Positions 1 through 9,415 are shown, numbered from the stretch's first letter. The stretch is DNA of 64,000 nucleotides from Pseudomonas baetica (GCF_002813455.1 NZ_PHHE01000001.1:2728001-2792000), one strand, 5' to 3'. Notes: generated by a model from the sequence alone, not told the origin. Numbers and translations are program-made.

Positions 1-2
1 GC

Positions 3-272
3 GACCTGGCCCCGCTCAGCGGTCTGGTGAAAAACCAGGTTCGCGCAATTGCCCGCAGCTTCGGCGCGCCCGAGTCGCTGGTGGAAAAAGTCCCGACTGC
101 CGACCTTGAGGACCTTTCCCCGGGCAAGCCCGACGAAGCCTCCCACGGCGTGACCTATGCCGAGATTGATGCCTTCCTGCACGGCGAGCCGGTGCGTCAG
201 GAAGCGTTCGACATCATCGTGAACACCTACAACAAAACCCATCACAAGCGCGTCATGCCGTTCGCGCCTTGA
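3..272 (+). CDS. nadE: NH3-dependent NAD(+) synthetase, C-terminal part (5' truncated by window edge)
   Basis: Cytosolic NAD synthetase makes NAD from deamido-NAD, ATP and ammonia. Only the last 89 codons lie in the window; the frame is open from base 3, upstream of the first in-frame GTG at 27, so the start is outside. The visible part reads through [20 protein letters not shown] and ends [11 protein letters not shown], which I recognise as the carboxy end of NadE with its substrate-loop lysine and the K-R-pocket tail. It is followed by a strong terminator. The nadE-azurin neighbourhood matches other Pseudomonas. Identification is from family memory, not a search. Confidence 0.88.
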   Translation, partial: DLAPLSGLVKNQVRAIARSFGAPESLVEKVPTADLEDLSPGKPDEASHGVTYAEIDAFLHGEPVRQEAFDIIVNTYNKTHHKRVMPFAP

Positions 273-286
273 TTGGCGATGGAATG

Positions 287-325
287 AAAAAGCCCGCTGA
301 GGAGTGATCCTCAGCGGGCTTTTCT
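287..325 (+). terminator. Rho-independent terminator of nadE
   Basis: Perfect 13-bp stem (AGCCCGCTGAGGA paired with its complement, 291-320) around a GTGA loop, preceded by an A run and followed by TTTCTTT. It sits 15 bp after the nadE stop. Confidence 0.9.
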
Positions 326-358
326 TTGGCCATTGCATTGATTGATGCTGATGGCCCC

Positions 359-447
359 TTCGCGAGCAGGCTCGCTCCCACAGGTTTTGTGTCGGTCACA
401 CATTTTGTGGGCAACCGGGACACGATGGGAGCGAGCCTGCTCGCGAA
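359..447. repeat. REPIN 1 (inverted pair of REP sequences)
   Basis: Left arm 359-382 carries GCGAGCAGGCTCGCTCCCAC and right arm 426-447 is its inverted copy; the spacer is about 43 bp. Found between nadE and azurin, downstream of both. Topology: the arms meet at their CCCAC/GTGGG sides (called 'inward' below). Confidence 0.9.
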
Positions 448-470
448 GAACGATGACGCGGTGAACCTGC

Positions 471-914
471 TTACTTGACCGTAATGGTGCCTTTCATCAT
501 CGAGATGTGGCCCGGGAACGAGCAGAAGAAACCGTAGCCGCCGTCCGCTACCTTGGACACGTCGAAGGTCACCGAGTCGGTTTCCTTGGCGCCGATGATT
601 TTGGTGTGGGCGATGACACGTGCGTCACCTTCCTTCAGGTAGTTCTTGTCGATACCGGCAGCCAGGCCATCGGTGGCGATCGGCTGCATGTCAGCTTCTT
701 TGCTGATCACCAGGTTATGGCCCATGACGTTCTTCGGCAGGCTGCCGGAGTGGGTCAGTTCGACGGTGAAAGTCTTGCAGCTCTTGTCGATCACGATTTC
801 CTTGGTGTTGAAGGACATCTGATCGGTGGAGTCAACGGTGGTTTTGCACTCGGCAGCCATCAATTGGCTGCTGGCCAGCGCCAGCAGGGATACCGCAACA
901 ACTTTGGAAAACAT
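471..914 (-). CDS. azu: Azurin precursor
   Basis: Periplasmic type-1 blue copper protein that carries electrons in respiration and denitrification. The ATG at 914 is chosen over an upstream in-frame ATG (1013) because it has GGAG eight bases before it and opens a clean signal peptide (residues 1-20, cut LMA|AEC). Mature length is 127, against the usual 128. Copper ligands are visible: His46 in GHN, then Cys111, His116 and Met120 in the [11 protein letters not shown] segment (canonical 112/117/121, one residue shorter). Cys3 and Cys26 can form the disulfide. An ANR-like site lies upstream, in keeping with oxygen-limited induction. Confidence 0.96.
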   Translation of the reverse strand: MFSKVVAVSLLALASSQLMAAECKTTVDSTDQMSFNTKEIVIDKSCKTFTVELTHSGSLPKNVMGHNLVISKEADMQPIATDGLAAGIDKNYLKEGDARVIAHTKIIGAKETDSVTFDVSKVADGGYGFFCSFPGHISMMKGTITVK

Positions 915-986
915 GGTGAATCTCCAAGGCAGGGTTAACAAAATCACGAATGGTGGAAAGACTGCCTGAATTCTTCGCAAGTTCCT

Positions 987-1000
987 ATGACTTGAGTCAA
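987..1000 (-). promoter_or_regulatory. Probable ANR (FNR-type) box upstream of azurin
   Basis: On the minus strand the site reads TTGACTCAAGTCAT, an imperfect match to the FNR/ANR consensus TTGAT-N4-ATCAA, 73-86 bp before the azurin start. In P. aeruginosa azu is known to be ANR-controlled; the match here is by eye. Confidence 0.6.
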
Positions 1001-1107
1001 AAATTGTATACAACTTTCAGGCTATGACACTCATCGACACAATCTAACGGTCAGATCACGCGGCTGAACCTATGATCGAGCCATCCCATTGAGACGGAGT
1101 GCCTGTC

Positions 1108-1197
1108 ATGTTCTTTAACGGTCTGTTGTGCAGTTTGCTCGCCGCCTACGCCTGTGGCGCCAGCGGAACCTTTGAATCGCCAGAACGCGAAGTCTAG
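1108..1197 (+). CDS. Possible 29-aa small protein upstream of the LOG gene
   Basis: Short frame with GGAG (1096-1099) eight bases before ATG. It would encode a hydrophobic N-terminus ([20 protein letters not shown]) followed by a short polar tail ending EREV. The Ala-Tyr-Ala-Cys-Gly stretch resembles a lipobox, so a tiny lipoprotein is conceivable. It lies 58 bp before the next gene and in the same orientation. I do not recognise a family; only the ribosome site and composition support it. Confidence 0.4.
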   Translation: MFFNGLLCSLLAAYACGASGTFESPEREV

Positions 1198-1255
1198 ACC
1201 TTGGATCGAGGCCTGCCAGCCGTTACCCTGTGACGGATTGACCCAGGAGGAAGGC

Positions 1256-1843
1256 ATGTCTCTGAAATCCGTTTGTGTATTTTGCGGTGCCAACGCCGGC
1301 ACTGATCCGGCTTATACCGAAGCCGCCAAAGCCCTTGGCCGGGCCCTGGCCGAGCGCAAGTTGACGCTCGTTTACGGCGGTGGCGCCGTGGGTTTGATGG
1401 GCATCGTTGCCGATGCCGCACTGACCGCTGGCGGGGAAGTGATCGGCATCATCCCGCAAAGCCTGATGGACAAGGAAATCGGCCATAAGAGCCTGACGCG
1501 CCTGGAAGTGGTCGACGGCATGCACGCCCGCAAGGCGCGGATGGCCGAACTCAGCGATGCGTTTATCGCGTTGCCCGGCGGCCTTGGCACGCTGGAAGAG
1601 TTGTTCGAAGTCTGGACCTGGGGCCAGCTCGGCTACCACGGCAAGCCGCTGGGCCTGCTGGAAGTGAACGACTTTTACAGCAAACTCACAGCTTTTCTTG
1701 ACCATATCGTCGGCGAAGGCTTCGTTCGCGCGCCACACCGTGACATGCTGCAAGTGAGCGAATCACCGCAAACCCTGCTCGAGTCCCTCGATAACTGGAA
1801 GCCGACCGTCACGCCAAAGTGGGTCGACCAAAAACCCGGCTAA
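1256..1843 (+). CDS. LOG-family protein (TIGR00730; cytokinin riboside 5'-monophosphate phosphoribohydrolase type)
   Basis: Rossmann-fold enzyme of 195 residues; characterised members remove ribose 5-phosphate from nucleoside monophosphates such as AMP. The nucleotide-binding start CVFCGANAG (residues 6-14), [10 protein letters not shown], the R-K-x-R-M helix and the catalytic PGGxGTxxE motif ([10 protein letters not shown]) are all present. ATG 1256 is preceded by AGGAGGAAGG, which decides the start against an upstream in-frame ATG at 1154. The true physiological substrate in Pseudomonas is not shown by the sequence. Confidence 0.92.
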   Translation: MSLKSVCVFCGANAGTDPAYTEAAKALGRALAERKLTLVYGGGAVGLMGIVADAALTAGGEVIGIIPQSLMDKEIGHKSLTRLEVVDGMHARKARMAELSDAFIALPGGLGTLEELFEVWTWGQLGYHGKPLGLLEVNDFYSKLTAFLDHIVGEGFVRAPHRDMLQVSESPQTLLESLDNWKPTVTPKWVDQKPG

Positions 1844-1911
1844 CCGCCGGGCACAGATACAGGGCAGAATACGCGCCGCTCAACCTCACCTTCGACCCAA
1901 GAGGATCGCCC

Positions 1912-2109
1912 ATGGCCAAACCCAATTACTCCTTCGCCAAACGTCAACGAGACCTGGAAAAGGAAAAGAAGAAAGAGGAAAAGCTTCAGCGCAAGAAACA
2001 AGTAGCTGAAGAAGCGGCACTGAACCCTGACGGTGAAGTGGCGACGCAAGATGATGTTGATGCAACCGATGCGACTGAAACACCGAAAGATCAGGCGCCC
2101 GACGCCTGA
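1912..2109 (+). CDS. Small highly charged conserved protein (65 aa)
   Basis: Starts at ATG 1912 after AAGAGGATCGCC. Residues 7-30 are almost entirely Lys, Arg, Glu and Gln (RQRDLEKEKKKEEKLQRKK), predicting one long helix, and the C-terminal third is acidic (DGEVATQDDVDATDATE). Proteins beginning MAKPNYSFAKRQR are common in Pseudomonas as hypotheticals; no function is known to me. It is 68 bp after the LOG gene, possibly cotranscribed. Confidence 0.8.
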   Translation: MAKPNYSFAKRQRDLEKEKKKEEKLQRKKQVAEEAALNPDGEVATQDDVDATDATETPKDQAPDA

Positions 2110-2222
2110 ACCCCACCGGGTTTGATGATCGAATCAGACCCTGCGGATTTGTGACGGGGCTGGCAGTTTCACTGCCGGCCCTCACAGACCTTCCCCCTTC
2201 CCAAGCACACCCAAATTCCCAT

Positions 2223-2312
2223 GTGGGAGCGAGCCTGCTCGCGAAGGCGGTGTATTTAGCCACACATGATTTGACTGACCTGACGCTTTCGCGAGCAGGC
2301 TCGCTCCCACAT
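2223..2312. repeat. REPIN 2 (opposite topology)
   Basis: Left arm 2223-2245 reads GTGGGAGCGAGCCTGCTCGC and right arm 2289-2312 is its inverted copy; the spacer is about 42 bp. Here the arms meet at their CGCGAA sides, the reverse of REPIN 1 ('outward'). It sits between the small charged gene and the convergent transglutaminase gene. Confidence 0.88.
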
Positions 2313-2319
2313 TTGATCT

Positions 2320-3213
2320 CTATTCGTCCAGTGGCATCACCGTGACCCGCACTTCGGGATCATGGCTGCCGCCGCCAAGAATCACCCCGCGCAACGGCGA
2401 CACATCGGAAAAATCCCGCCCCCACGCCAACGTAATGTGCTCCAGCCCCGGCTGCACATTGTTGGTCGGATCGAAATCCACCCAGCCCAGTACCGGACAA
2501 AACACCGACACCCAGGCATGTGACGCATCAGCGCCGATCAGCCGTGGCTGCCCCGGTGGTGGCTGGGTCAGCAGATAACCGCTGACATAACGCGCCGCCA
2601 ACCCTCGGGAACGCACGCAGGCGAGCATCAAATGCGCGAAGTCCTGACACACTCCACGCCGCCGCTCCAGCACTTCTACCAACGGTGTCGCCACTTGGGT
2701 CGCCTCGGCATCGAAGGTGAATTCGCTGAAGATCTTCTGCATCAACGCCTGCACACCCAGCAGTAACGGCCGGCCGGGTGGGAAACAGCTTTGCGAGAAC
2801 TCGACGAAGCTACGCTTCAAATGCACGTAGGGTGACTGGAATCGATAGCGGCAAGCCTCAAGCAATTCAGCGCCGAGCGGCTGACTGCTGTAGGTCAGCG
2901 CATTGCGCGTCAGTTCCCACGCGGGGGACTGGTTGAAATCCAGCTGCGGTCGCGCCAGCACTTCAACAGTGAGTCGGGCGTTGACCTGCAACTCATCATG
3001 CGGACGCTCGAACGCAAGTCGGGTCAGCGGATTGCCGAACACATCCAGTTCATCGCGACGCGCCGTTGGCTCCGGGCTGATCAGCAACTGCTGCTCGGTG
3101 CAGCGCTGCCAACTGCATTCACGCGGCCACAGATGCGCCAATTGCTGCGCCAGGGAAACCGGGCTGTCGTAGTGGTAACAGGTGTCGTGGAGGATCTGGT
3201 AATGCGCGTTCAT
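2320..3213 (-). CDS. Transglutaminase-like cysteine protein (with N-terminal bacterial transglutaminase domain)
   Basis: 297 residues. An N-terminal beta domain (about 1-95, opening YxILHDTCYHYDSPV) is followed by a transglutaminase-core papain-like fold. The triad can be placed: Cys189 in RRRGVCQDFAH, His232 in DASHAWV, Asp248 in DFDPTNN. It is the last gene of the three-gene cluster; its ATG shares one base with the stop of the ATP-grasp/alpha-E gene (TGATG), so the two are translationally coupled. Family members are thought to be peptidases or amide-bond enzymes acting with the ATP-grasp partner; the substrate is unknown. Confidence 0.9.
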   Translation of the reverse strand: MNAHYQILHDTCYHYDSPVSLAQQLAHLWPRECSWQRCTEQQLLISPEPTARRDELDVFGNPLTRLAFERPHDELQVNARLTVEVLARPQLDFNQSPAWELTRNALTYSSQPLGAELLEACRYRFQSPYVHLKRSFVEFSQSCFPPGRPLLLGVQALMQKIFSEFTFDAEATQVATPLVEVLERRRGVCQDFAHLMLACVRSRGLAARYVSGYLLTQPPPGQPRLIGADASHAWVSVFCPVLGWVDFDPTNNVQPGLEHITLAWGRDFSDVSPLRGVILGGGSHDPEVRVTVMPLDE

Positions 3214-5699
3214 CAGACGGACACCGTGCGCTGGCTGACATCATCGACGTGGGCGAAATGGCGCAGGGCCAGGCGATCGGACACCTGGCCGCTGGCCTCG
3301 GCGATCTCTTGCAGCAGGTCCGCCAGACCATCAAGGGCCGCACGCACGCTGGATTCGCCGAACAACGGGTTCTCCAGACACCCCAGATCGAACCGCGCCA
3401 GACGCTCGACCAGATGCGCCAGTCCGGCCTCACGAGGCACGCCGAAATCATCGTTCAAGCGTTTCAACGTGCGCGTGACCAGTTTCAACTGGAACAACAC
3501 CGCATGCGGGTTCTGCTCATCAAGCAGTAACAGGTCGAGTACCGGAATCAATTGCGCCACCGCCAGATAGCGCGAGCGGTAGGTAATGCTGCTGTTACCC
3601 AGTTCCAGCAGCCATTCCAGGCCAGCCTGGTCGAACGCGCCCGCGCCGCGCAGAAACGCCGCAAGACTGCTGCTGAGAAATTGCAGACGCTCGATACGGC
3701 GACCGATCATCAGAAAGCGCCAGCCTTCGTCGCGGGTCATGTCGTCCAGGGCAAACCCGGACAGCGCCGCCAGCGACATCACCAGACGGTTGAGAAAATC
3801 CAGCAACTCGCCGAAATCCGGCTCATCGGTATCCAGTTCCGTGGCTTCGCGTTGCAACTCCACCAGGGCCTGCCAGTTCTCCCGGGAGAGTTTGCCGCGC
3901 ACCTGCGAGGCTGCCCACTGCAAGCGTTGCAGGTTGGAGCGCAGGCTGAACGACCAGTCTTCGCCGAGCAGCGCCGCCAGCAGGCGCTCCGGTAGCTCAC
4001 CCTCGTCCGGCAACAGCGCCAGCCGCTCGCCAAGATCGACAGCCGCCAACAGCGCTTGCGGATCATCACCATCGACATAGCGCGTGAGCATGATCCGCAG
4101 CAGCCGCGCGCTGTCGTCGCAACGTTCGCAATAACGACCGAACCAGAACAGGTTTTCCACCACCCGCGAAGGCAGGTAAGGGTCGCGCCGCACCAGATCG
4201 TGTACACCGACGTTGCGCTGAGCCTTCCATTGTTCGCCGCTTGGCGGCCGATCGCCCAATACCCAGGTGTCTTTGCTCGCCCCGCCGCGCTGCATCGAGA
4301 CCACCTCGGCATCGGCTTCGGCGGCCACCCGGGTCAGCCCGCCGGGCAGCACCCGATAGCCGTCACGGCTGGCCACCGCGTACATACGCATACCGATGGC
4401 CCGGGGTTGCAGTTGACCGTCCTCGGCCTGCCAGATCGGCGCCTGGGACAGCTGGGCCAATTCTTGCGCGACATACGCATACGGTCGCGCCTGCATGCGC
4501 TCGGCAAGCGATTGACGCTGGTTTTCACTCAGATCACGGCCGAATACCGGTGCGAAGCTTTGCGAGGGGAAAGCAGGCTTGATCAACAGTTCAGGCAGTT
4601 TTTCCAGTGCTTGTGCCAACACAGGCGCCTCCCCACACCACCAGGTCGCAATGGACGGCAGGATCAGCTCTTCGCCAAACAGAAACTGGTTGATCTTCGG
4701 TAAAAAGCCCAGCAAACCGGGTGATTCGAGCACGCCACTGCCGAGTGCGTTGGCCACCAGCACCCGGCCCTGCCGCACCGCCTCGAGCAACCCGGGTACA
4801 CCGAGTGCGGAATCGGTGCGCAGCTCCAGTGGATCGCAGAAGTCGTCGTCGAGCCGGCGCATGATCGCGTGCACCCGGCGCAGGCCACTGAGGGTTTTCA
4901 GATAGACCGTGGCATCGCGCACCGTGAGGTCGCCACCCTCCACCAGCGGATAACCGAGCTGACGGGCGAGATAAAGATGTTCGAAATAGCTTTCGTTGAA
5001 GCGCCCCGGCGTCAGCAACACCACCAGCGGCGCGTCGCCATCGCTGGGTGCCTGCCGGGCGAGGGTTTCCTGCAACGTGCGGAAGAAGCCGGCCAGATGC
5101 TGCACCTTCAGATCACGGTACAACTCCGGGAAGGCGCGGGACACGATGGTGCGGTTTTCCAGCGCATAACCGGCGCCCGAAGGGGCTTGCGTGCGATCGG
5201 CCGTCACCCACCAGCGGCCGTCCGGCGTGCGCGCAAGATCCACCGCGTACAGATGCAGAAACGCCTCTTCCGGCGGAGCGATGCCCTGACAGGGCCAGAG
5301 GAAGTTGTTGTGGCCGAAGACTAGTTCTGCCGGCAGCAGGCCTTCTCTGATCAAACGTTGCGGCCCGTACAGATCCGCCAGCACGGCATTGAGCAGGCGC
5401 GCACGCTGAGCAATCCCCGCCGACAATTGCTGCCACTCATCTGCTGCAATCACATGCGGCAGCAAGTCCAGCTCCCATGGTCGATCGGCGCCCTTGGGGT
5501 CGGCATAGACGTTGTAAGTAACGCCGTTTTCCTGAATCTGCCGGGCCAGCAACGCCTGACGCTGCAGCAGTTGCGCCGGGGTGCTGCGCTGCAGTTGATC
5601 GAACAGCCGCCGCCAGTGCGCACGCACTTCGCCGCTGTCGTTGAGCAGTTCGTGATAAGTGCCCGCCGTCAGCGGGTAGCGGTCTAGCAGGTCAGGCAT
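3213..5699 (-). CDS. Circularly permuted ATP-grasp / alpha-E fusion protein
   Basis: 828 residues. Residues about 1-490 are the circularly permuted ATP-grasp domain (DUF404/DUF407 type), with the late glycine-rich GMRMYAV...LPGGLTRVA segment near 436-458. Residues about 507-828 are the helical alpha-E domain (DUF403), opening LPSRVVENLFWFGRYCER. In many genomes these are two genes; here they are one. ATP-grasp enzymes ligate carboxylates to amines using ATP, so a peptide- or amide-ligase role is inferred. It is coupled by TGATG to the downstream transglutaminase and follows the DUF2126 gene by 88 bp. Confidence 0.9.
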   Translation of the reverse strand: MPDLLDRYPLTAGTYHELLNDSGEVRAHWRRLFDQLQRSTPAQLLQRQALLARQIQENGVTYNVYADPKGADRPWELDLLPHVIAADEWQQLSAGIAQRARLLNAVLADLYGPQRLIREGLLPAELVFGHNNFLWPCQGIAPPEEAFLHLYAVDLARTPDGRWWVTADRTQAPSGAGYALENRTIVSRAFPELYRDLKVQHLAGFFRTLQETLARQAPSDGDAPLVVLLTPGRFNESYFEHLYLARQLGYPLVEGGDLTVRDATVYLKTLSGLRRVHAIMRRLDDDFCDPLELRTDSALGVPGLLEAVRQGRVLVANALGSGVLESPGLLGFLPKINQFLFGEELILPSIATWWCGEAPVLAQALEKLPELLIKPAFPSQSFAPVFGRDLSENQRQSLAERMQARPYAYVAQELAQLSQAPIWQAEDGQLQPRAIGMRMYAVASRDGYRVLPGGLTRVAAEADAEVVSMQRGGASKDTWVLGDRPPSGEQWKAQRNVGVHDLVRRDPYLPSRVVENLFWFGRYCERCDDSARLLRIMLTRYVDGDDPQALLAAVDLGERLALLPDEGELPERLLAALLGEDWSFSLRSNLQRLQWAASQVRGKLSRENWQALVELQREATELDTDEPDFGELLDFLNRLVMSLAALSGFALDDMTRDEGWRFLMIGRRIERLQFLSSSLAAFLRGAGAFDQAGLEWLLELGNSSITYRSRYLAVAQLIPVLDLLLLDEQNPHAVLFQLKLVTRTLKRLNDDFGVPREAGLAHLVERLARFDLGCLENPLFGESSVRAALDGLADLLQEIAEASGQVSDRLALRHFAHVDDVSQRTVSV

Positions 5700-5787
5700 G
5701 GAAAGCTCGGCAGACAGCAGTGAACGGTCAGACTAACGCAGGCACATGACGCGCGGATATACGAAAAATCCGCGCGTCGCGCAGGAC

Positions 5788-8700
5788 TTAGAAACGTCGT
5801 AAATCGAGTGTCATCGGTAGCTCGTCGGAGATTGTCAGATCGGGTATGGGAAGTTTCCCCGGTGTGTGTCCGATCCGGAAGAAGCGCGCCATGCGCCGGC
5901 TCTCCGCTTCGTTAGCGTTGACCGGCAACGTTTGGTAATTACGCCCGCCCGGATGGGCGACGTGGTACTGGCAGCCACCCAGCGAACGCGCCATCCAGGT
6001 ATCGAGCAGGTCGAATACCAGCGGCGCGTGTACCGGGATGGTCGGTTGCAGACAGTTGGCCGGTTGCCAGGCGCGGTAACGCACACCGGCGACAAACTCG
6101 CCGACCCGCCCGGTCGGATGCAACGGCACGGGGATGCCGTTGCAGGTCAGCAGATAACGCTGCGGTGGCAAGCCCTTGAGCTTGACCTGCAAACGCTCCA
6201 GCGATGAATCGACGTAACGCACCGCGCCGCCCGCCGCGCCCTCCTCGCCCAGCACATGCCACGGCTCGAGCGCCTGACGCAGCTCCAGTTCGATGCCGTT
6301 GACCGCGTAGTCGCCGACCTTGGGGAAACGAAACTCCAGATGCGCCGCAAACCACTCTGCGCGCAACGGATAGCCGGCGTTGTTGAGTTCGACGATGACG
6401 TCGGCGAAATCCTGCTCGATAAAGTGCGGCAACAGAAAACGGTCGTGCAGTTCGGTGCCCCAGCGCGCCAGTTTCGGCGGCGCATAAGGCTCGCGCCAAA
6501 AACGTGCGACCAGCGCCCGCAGCAACAATTGCTGGGCCAGGCTCATGCGTGCGTGCGGCGGCATTTCAAAGGCGCGCAGTTCCAGCAACCCGAGGCGCCC
6601 GGTGGCGCCGTCCGGCGAATACAGTTTGTCGATGCAGAATTCGGCGCGATGGGTGTTGCCGGTGACGTCGATCAGCAAGTTGCGCAGCAGACGATCCACC
6701 AGCCACGGTGCGCACTCCTCGCCCGGTTCAGGCATTTGCGCGAAGGCAATTTCCAGCTCATACAAGGCGTCGTTACGCGCCTCGTCGACTCGTGGTGCCT
6801 GGGAGGTCGGGCCGATGAACAACCCGGAAAACAGGTACGACAGCGATGGGTGGTTGTGCCAGTAACTGATCAGGCTGCGCAGCAAATCCGGGCGACGCAG
6901 GAACGGTGAGTCGGCAGGTGTAGCGCCACCAAGGACGAAATGGTTTCCGCCGCCAGTGCCGGTGTGACGGCCATCGATCATGAATTTCTCGGTGGTCAGG
7001 CGAGTCTGGCGTGCCTCTTCATAGAGAAACTCGGTGCGCTCGACCAACTCGTCCCACGTCGCCGAAGGCTGCACGTTGACCTCGATCACGCCGGGGTCCG
7101 GGGTAATACGGAAATTGCTCAGGCGCGGATCGCTCGGCGGCTCATAGCCTTCCAGCAACACCGGGCAATGCAATTCTTCGGCAGTGGCCTCAATGGCCGC
7201 CACCAGTTCCAGGTAATCCTCGACCCGCTCCAGCGGCGGCATGAACAGATACAAGCGCCCTTCGCGGGCCTCGGCGCAAAACGCGGTGCGGGTCAGCCAG
7301 TCGGCGGATTCGTCGATTTTCGGCAGACGCTCGTCAGCCTTGGCCGGCTCGCCGTGACTGTTCAGTTGCGCGGTGTCCGGCAGCGCCGGGAAATCCTGAT
7401 TCGGGTCCTGCGGATGGATGAACGGATATTCGGCGGCGTTCACCCACGGCTGCGAACCAAGCGGCAAGCGATAGCCCAGCGGCGAGTCACCCGGCACCAG
7501 TCGGCAATGCTCGTCGCGCAGATACCAGCGCCCGCTCTGCCATTGATCACCCTTGGCGGTGCGCGCCAGCGGCAGCACCTGACCGATGACTTTATCGAGG
7601 CCTTGGCTAAAGACCTTGCGCAGTCGCGCACGCTCCAGCGGTTCCTCTAGACGCGAGTCTTGCGCGCTGACGTTGCTCGGCAACGAACCTTCGCGCCAGA
7701 GGTAATAGAAATTGTCCTCGTAGGCTGCAAACACAAAGCGCGCAGGCAGTTTCAGGCGTTCGGCGACGCTGGCCAGGAAACGTCCGGCCAGCTCGCCATT
7801 GGCGCCGTAATCCTGCTGCTCGCCGGCGATCAGCGCGTCGTTTTGCCAGATCGGCACGCCATCGCGGCGCCAGTAACAGTTGAGCGACCAGCGCGGCAGT
7901 TGCTCGCCCGGATACCACTTGCCCTGACCAAAATGCACCAGCCCTTTTGGCGCGTAATGTTTGCGCATGCGCTGAAACAGTTCGGCGGAGAGCCGGCGCT
8001 TGTCTTCGCCAAGGGCCGCGGTGTTCCACTCGGCACCATCCGGGTCATCGATGGAGACGAAGGTCGGCTCGCCGCCCATGGTCAGGCGTACATCGCCCTC
8101 CAGCAGGTCGGCATCGATCTGCCGGCCCAATGCCTGAATCGCCAGCCACTGCTCATCGGTGTACGGCTTGGTGACCCGTGGCGCTTCCCAGATTCGCTCA
8201 ACCGACATTTCGTGGCTGAACTGTGTTTCGCACGGTTCGACCATGCCGCTGATCGGCGCTGCCGAAGAGGGATCAGGACTACACGCCAACGGAATATGCC
8301 CTTCACCGGCAAACAGCCCGGAAGTGGCATCGAGACCGATCCAGCCGGCGCCCGGCAGGTACACTTCGCACCAGGCGTGCAGGTCAGTGAAATCAACATC
8401 TGTGCCCGAGGGACCGTCGAGGCTTTTCACATCGGCGGTCAGTTGAATCAGGTAACCGGAGACGAACCGCGCTGCCAGCCCAAGGTTGCGCAGCAGTTGC
8501 ACCAGCAACCACGCCGAGTCACGGCACGAGCCGGAGGCATGTTCAAGGGTGTGCTCAGGGGTTTGTACGCCCGGCTCCATGCGGATCAGGTAACCAATGT
8601 CTTCGCTCAGGCGCTGATTGAGCGCCACGAGAAAGTCCACGGCCGGCAGCGGCGTGCGGTCGATGCCGTCCAGGTAGGCCTGAAACTTCGGCGTCAGCGG

Positions 8701-9063
8701 CAGCGTTTCGAGGTACGGCGCCAGCTCTTTGCGCTCATCGGCGGCGTAGGCGAAGGGGATTTTCTCGGCGTAGGGTTCGAGGAAGAAATCGAACGGATTG
8801 AATACAGCCATTTCCGCCAGCAGATCGACTTCGATGCGTAACTCGTCGGTCTTCTCGGGAAAAACCAGCCGCGCCAGGTAATTGCCCTGCGGGTCTTGCT
8901 GCCAGTTGATGAAATGCTGCTCGGGCGAGACCTTCAGCGAATACGAGAGAATTCGCGTGCGGCTGTGGGCAGCCGGGCGCAGGCGAACGATCTGCGGGCC
9001 GAGTTCGACAGCGCGGTCGTAGCGGTAATGCGTGACGTGATGCAATGCGACATGAATCGACAC
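5788..9063 (-). CDS. Transglutaminase / DUF2126 large protein
   Basis: 1091 residues. The N-terminal transglutaminase module has Cys180 (SGSCRDSAW), His229 (DLHAWCEVY) and Asp245 (GLDATSG). From about residue 300 to the end runs the DUF2126 region, rich in conserved Asp, Arg and Trp (e.g. RLTMGGEPTFVSIDDPDG near 328), which has been compared with amidoligase-type folds. First gene of the cluster. The start ATG 9063 follows GGAGGC on the minus strand. I infer that this protein, the ATP-grasp/alpha-E fusion and the small transglutaminase act in one pathway. Confidence 0.9.
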   Translation of the reverse strand: MSIHVALHHVTHYRYDRAVELGPQIVRLRPAAHSRTRILSYSLKVSPEQHFINWQQDPQGNYLARLVFPEKTDELRIEVDLLAEMAVFNPFDFFLEPYAEKIPFAYAADERKELAPYLETLPLTPKFQAYLDGIDRTPLPAVDFLVALNQRLSEDIGYLIRMEPGVQTPEHTLEHASGSCRDSAWLLVQLLRNLGLAARFVSGYLIQLTADVKSLDGPSGTDVDFTDLHAWCEVYLPGAGWIGLDATSGLFAGEGHIPLACSPDPSSAAPISGMVEPCETQFSHEMSVERIWEAPRVTKPYTDEQWLAIQALGRQIDADLLEGDVRLTMGGEPTFVSIDDPDGAEWNTAALGEDKRRLSAELFQRMRKHYAPKGLVHFGQGKWYPGEQLPRWSLNCYWRRDGVPIWQNDALIAGEQQDYGANGELAGRFLASVAERLKLPARFVFAAYEDNFYYLWREGSLPSNVSAQDSRLEEPLERARLRKVFSQGLDKVIGQVLPLARTAKGDQWQSGRWYLRDEHCRLVPGDSPLGYRLPLGSQPWVNAAEYPFIHPQDPNQDFPALPDTAQLNSHGEPAKADERLPKIDESADWLTRTAFCAEAREGRLYLFMPPLERVEDYLELVAAIEATAEELHCPVLLEGYEPPSDPRLSNFRITPDPGVIEVNVQPSATWDELVERTEFLYEEARQTRLTTEKFMIDGRHTGTGGGNHFVLGGATPADSPFLRRPDLLRSLISYWHNHPSLSYLFSGLFIGPTSQAPRVDEARNDALYELEIAFAQMPEPGEECAPWLVDRLLRNLLIDVTGNTHRAEFCIDKLYSPDGATGRLGLLELRAFEMPPHARMSLAQQLLLRALVARFWREPYAPPKLARWGTELHDRFLLPHFIEQDFADVIVELNNAGYPLRAEWFAAHLEFRFPKVGDYAVNGIELELRQALEPWHVLGEEGAAGGAVRYVDSSLERLQVKLKGLPPQRYLLTCNGIPVPLHPTGRVGEFVAGVRYRAWQPANCLQPTIPVHAPLVFDLLDTWMARSLGGCQYHVAHPGGRNYQTLPVNANEAESRRMARFFRIGHTPGKLPIPDLTISDELPMTLDLRRF

Positions 9064-9251
9064 GGCGTGCCTCCTGCGAGCCCTAAGCGTATTGGAAAGC
9101 GCGCAAGACTTATGCCATGCACAGGCTGGGGCGCTTTCCCGGAATGCTCAGGGCAGTACAGCACCAAAATCGGGCGATGCGGGGAAATGGTTGAGCGAAG
9201 TTGCGCCTAAATGTGGCGGGCAGTTGTAGGTGGAGTGTCTGAACTGGCCTC

Positions 9252-9345
9252 TTCGCGAGCAAGCCCGCTCCCACAGGGGGTTCGAGCTAGACACCAATAG
9301 GCGAATCACCGCCGATCAAATGTGGGAGCGGGCTTGCTCGCGAAG
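9252..9345. repeat. REPIN 3
   Basis: Arms 9252-9274 and 9321-9345 carry the second REP subtype, GCGAGCAAGCCCGCTCCCAC, as an inverted pair (inward topology) with a spacer of about 45 bp. Confidence 0.88.
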
Positions 9346-9385
9346 GCGTCAGTAGCCTCACCACATTTCCTTGAGCCCTGAAATG

Positions 9386-9415
9386 CAGAACGCCAACCCG
9401 AAGGTTGGCGTTCTG
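9386..9415 (-). terminator. Probable terminator of ygiQ
   Basis: Perfect 13-bp inverted repeat (CAGAACGCCAACC with loop CGAA) starting 16 bp past the ygiQ stop. The T tract on the minus strand is short, so efficiency is uncertain. Confidence 0.65.

Noticed and set aside
1004..1013. TTGTATACAA palindrome upstream of azurin
   Set aside because: A short AT-rich dyad next to the ANR-like site; may be part of the promoter but too short to call.
2151..2345. Small plus-strand frame after the charged protein gene
   Set aside because: Made of REPIN 2 sequence; similar 'ASLLAKA'-type peptides recur at every REPIN.
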